From the NCBI GenBank assembly GCA_937922785.1, contig CALAJQ010000041.1, forward strand, positions 1 through 35,183: DNA of 35,183 nucleotides, in the 5' to 3' direction. The notes under the pieces were generated by a model. The model made no database searches, had not been told where the DNA came from, and saw only the letters and a list, made by a program, of their open reading frames with translations. Positions 33,437-35,183 of the stretch are shown piece by piece. Positions within the stretch are counted from its first letter, which is position 1. Every line of letters starts with the position of its first letter. A program made the position numbers and the translations under genes. The DNA is from an uncultured Acidimicrobiales bacterium. Lineage in GTDB: Bacteria > Actinomycetota > Acidimicrobiia > Acidimicrobiales > SZUA-35.

Positions 33437-34246
33437 TTGTCAGTCACGACCCCCACCAACCGAGTAGCGCCAGAACCATCAGCGAAACCGAGTGGCACCA
33501 CTTCGGCATCGCAAGACCTCTCATCGATAAGTATCGATCCGATAACCACCTCGAAGGTACTAATGGGGATCACTACGCTGGTCGTCGCGCTTAGCGTGAC
33601 CATGAACCTCGCAGGACTTGATATCAACCGTCTTGACGTAGACGAGGAAGCCTCCGTCGGAACTTTGTGGACCGGGCTCCAATTCGGTTTCCTGATTCTG
33701 ATGTTGCTATCCAGGACCGTCACTGCTCACCGGGCAGGCGAGAAGTGGAAGCCGTGGCTGATCGTTGCGATGTGTGCTGGCTATGTAATGGCCGATGACG
33801 TCATCACCATTCACGAGGCCACAACTGAGCCACTACGCGCCGCCCTCGGAACTAGCGGTTTCCTTACCTTCGCATGGATAATCCCATACTCAATTGTGGC
33901 TTTGGCAGTTGCGGTGTCGCTGTTCCCGTGGATGCGCACTCTCAACCCGACTACCCGCGCCGGAATGTTCATTGCTGCCGGCTTGTTCTTGGCTGGCGCC
34001 GTCGTTATGGAAGGTGTCGGTGGAATCTTGATCGATGCTGGCGGGGAGGCTTCGGTCACTGACGGAGCAGGTTTCACTTCCACTAGCTACATGCTCTCCA
34101 CAAGTTTCGAAGAGTTTCTTGAGATGATCAGCGTCGGAGTTGCCACGGGTGCCGTGATGTTCGACCTGTCACGCAAGGGGCCATTTTCGATTCGCATTGC
34201 ACCAGTCGGCATGTCAGAGGTCGACCACGAGCGCATCGACGCCTAG
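33437..34246 (+). CDS. Six-helix membrane protein of unknown function with conserved-looking acidic/His motifs
   Basis: The 269-residue frame begins at a TTG (33437) with AGGGA about seven bases upstream; the first ATG is at residue 43. The first 38 residues are Ser/Thr/Pro-rich and polar. Six hydrophobic helices follow (about 42-60, 80-94, 107-120, 142-164, 175-199, 228-243). Charged residues lie at membrane edges: MADDVITIHE (118-127), MEGVGG (191-196) and FEEFLEM (224-230). Such Asp/Glu/His placements at helix ends can mark an intramembrane metal site, but I cannot name the family. It stands alone, convergent with tadE. Confidence 0.8.
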   Translation: MSVTTPTNRVAPEPSAKPSGTTSASQDLSSISIDPITTSKVLMGITTLVVALSVTMNLAGLDINRLDVDEEASVGTLWTGLQFGFLILMLLSRTVTAHRAGEKWKPWLIVAMCAGYVMADDVITIHEATTEPLRAALGTSGFLTFAWIIPYSIVALAVAVSLFPWMRTLNPTTRAGMFIAAGLFLAGAVVMEGVGGILIDAGGEASVTDGAGFTSTSYMLSTSFEEFLEMISVGVATGAVMFDLSRKGPFSIRIAPVGMSEVDHERIDA

Positions 34247-34292
34247 CTGCAAAGATCAATTTGTGCCTGGTCACACTTCTGGCCTGGCCGCA

Positions 34293-34679
34293 TTATTCGA
34301 CTCTCATGGTGACCTCAGCTTGAAGGTTCACGTCAGGCAACATCCACCCCACCATTGGTAGCTCCGTAGTTGACACATACCTCACTCGGGCGGTGATGTG
34401 GTCACCCTTGGATCGACCACCAAACAGCGAGACAGACATTCTCGATCCATCAAGCCGACTTGATTTGACCGCTGCCCCGGCGGCAGCTGCGTCCGTCGGG
34501 TCCACAGCGGCCTCGCGGGCCGCGGCACGGGCAGCATGATGAACCAACATGCTGTCGCGCACCACGACTCCGACTTGGCCGATCAATAGCGCAAACGCCA
34601 CGATCACCGGGAGCACCAGCATCAACTCGACGGTTGCCTGCCCGGCTTGGCGAGCTGGCCGGTCACTCCCGGAGGACAT
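34293..34679 (-). CDS. TadE-like pilus assembly pseudopilin
   Basis: The 128-residue protein has the TadE family start: a short polar leader, then GQATVELMLVLPVIVAFALL with the Glu conserved in type IV-like (pseudo)pilins, followed by an extracellular domain (VHHAARAAAREAAVDPTDA and on). It would be a minor pilin of a tad/Flp system. The ATG shares a base with the pilin stop (TGATG), so it is coupled. A second TadE/F-like gene is not in view. Confidence 0.88.
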   Translation of the reverse strand: MSSGSDRPARQAGQATVELMLVLPVIVAFALLIGQVGVVVRDSMLVHHAARAAAREAAVDPTDAAAAGAAVKSSRLDGSRMSVSLFGGRSKGDHITARVRYVSTTELPMVGWMLPDVNLQAEVTMRVE

Positions 34680-34882
34680 CAGAACATTCCCAGCACGGCG
34701 TCGATCACCTTATTGAAAATGGTGGCGACCTTGTCGGCGATATTCATCACCTTGATGAGCGCGTACGCGAGCGTCCCGGCGGCGAACGTCACCATGACGT
34801 ACTCGACCGTGGATTGTCCACGTTGGCTCTGGATGGAATTCTGGGCGTAGGTGCGTCCGAGGACTGCTAATAGAAGTTGCAT
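34679..34882 (-). CDS. Flp-like pilin (DUF4244-type)
   Basis: The 67-residue protein has a polar leader followed by RGQSTVEYVMVTFAAGTLAY, the conserved Gly/Glu-Tyr pattern of Flp/DUF4244 pilins, and a hydrophobic helix to about residue 45, then an amphipathic C-terminus (IADKVATIFNKVIDAVLGMF). It is the likely major subunit of a tad pilus. AAAGGA precedes the ATG. A small hairpin (CGCAG-TCAAG-CTGCG, 34905-34919) lies just upstream on the transcript, after the TadC gene. It is coupled to tadE. Confidence 0.88.
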   Translation of the reverse strand: MQLLLAVLGRTYAQNSIQSQRGQSTVEYVMVTFAAGTLAYALIKVMNIADKVATIFNKVIDAVLGMF

Positions 34883-34904
34883 TTCTGTTCCTTTGATTTG
34901 AGAG

Positions 34905-34919
34905 CGCAGTCAAGCTGCG
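34905..34919 (-). promoter_or_regulatory. Small hairpin between tadC-like stop and the pilin gene
   Basis: CGCAG-TCAAG-CTGCG gives a 5-base stem and 5-base loop 23 bases before the pilin ATG. It could stabilise a pilin mRNA after processing or be incidental; no U-tract follows, so termination is unlikely. Confidence 0.25.
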
Positions 34920-34937
34920 AAGAAGCGTGAGCGAAGC

Positions 34938-35183
34938 TCAGATCGATGCGGACCTGAATCCAACAATCGCGACAGGAACTATTGTTCCGATGAGAACAGC
35001 AGGCATTGAGCAAACCGATAGCGGGAACATCATGACGACCGGGAGGCGCCTGCCTCGCTCCTCAGCGCGCCTACGGCGCGACATCCGGGCATTGTCACCG
35101 AGCCTGGCTAGCAGGTCCGCCAATGGAGCGCCGTCCCGAACCGAGGAAACCAAGGCTGTGACGAGCTGATCATAAGACTCTCC
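34938..35183 (-). CDS. TadC-like type II secretion system F-domain protein, C-terminal part only
   Basis: The frame is open at the right edge; 81 C-terminal residues are visible, ending at the TGA at 34938. It has the pattern of TadC C-termini: VRDGAPLADLLARLG, the RRRRAEERGRRLP segment, then a final hydrophobic helix VMMFPLSVCSMPAVLIG. TadC is an inner-membrane platform protein for pilus assembly. It is followed by the pilin gene after 55 bases, so a tad operon continues upstream outside the window. The start is not visible. Confidence 0.85.
   Translation of the reverse strand, partial: GESYDQLVTALVSSVRDGAPLADLLARLGDNARMSRRRRAEERGRRLPVVMMFPLSVCSMPAVLIGTIVPVAIVGFRSASI

Overview
The window looks like a chromosomal segment of an actinobacterium, most plausibly an Acidimicrobiia-type lineage. 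This is inferred from gene families and gene order, not from a database search. Supporting signs are moderate-to-high GC, GTG/TTG starts, tightly coupled overlapping genes (ATGA, TGATG, TAGTG junctions), an F420-type LLM oxidoreductase, tilS beside a DUF2342 metalloprotease, a folP-folB-folK block, a TopA with a lysine-rich actinobacterial tail, and a tad pilus locus with a DUF4244-like pilin. I see no IS elements, phage genes or CRISPR arrays, and no stretch over 300 bases lacks a gene.

Region 1 (1-8770) is a probable catabolic island. On the minus strand lie a lipoprotein substrate-binding protein, LivF-type ATPase, LivH-type permease, a fused LivM-LivG permease/ATPase, a GntR/FCD regulator, an acyl-CoA dehydrogenase and a glutamine-synthetase-family ligase cut by the left edge. 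A PuuD-like class I amidotransferase hydrolase is transcribed divergently. Together they suggest uptake of an amine or amino-acid-like compound, gamma-glutamylation, oxidation and removal of the glutamyl group, under GntR control. The divergent intergenic region has two candidate operators.

Region 2 (8818-17521) is mostly housekeeping. It holds a folate block (folP, a dual-specificity-phosphatase-fold protein lacking its catalytic cysteine, folB, folK), a DUF1800/DUF1501 secreted pair, tilS, a DUF2342 zinc metalloprotease with a 44-residue membrane ORF coupled upstream, a tRNA-Thr(CGU) and an LLM-class flavin oxidoreductase.

Region 3 (17603-27414) has a lone lipoprotein, then a long minus-strand series: a fatty-acid-hydroxylase/sterol-desaturase-type membrane protein, a photolyase/cryptochrome homologue with its domains in reversed order and a CxxCxxCxxC motif at the junction, an RsbW-like ATPase, NhaA, TopA, Tmk and DNA polymerase III delta prime. 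The permuted photolyase-like protein is the most striking item in the window.

Region 4 (27552-35183) has a coupled ECF sigma factor / six-helix membrane protein / ABC ATPase trio, an MFS exporter, an MrfA/Hrq1-like helicase, an unknown six-helix membrane protein, and the start of a tad pilus locus (TadC C-terminus, pilin, TadE) running off the right edge. The order topA - RsbW-like - helicase - tad resembles the conserved actinobacterial region around bldG in Streptomyces, but no anti-anti-sigma partner is present here.
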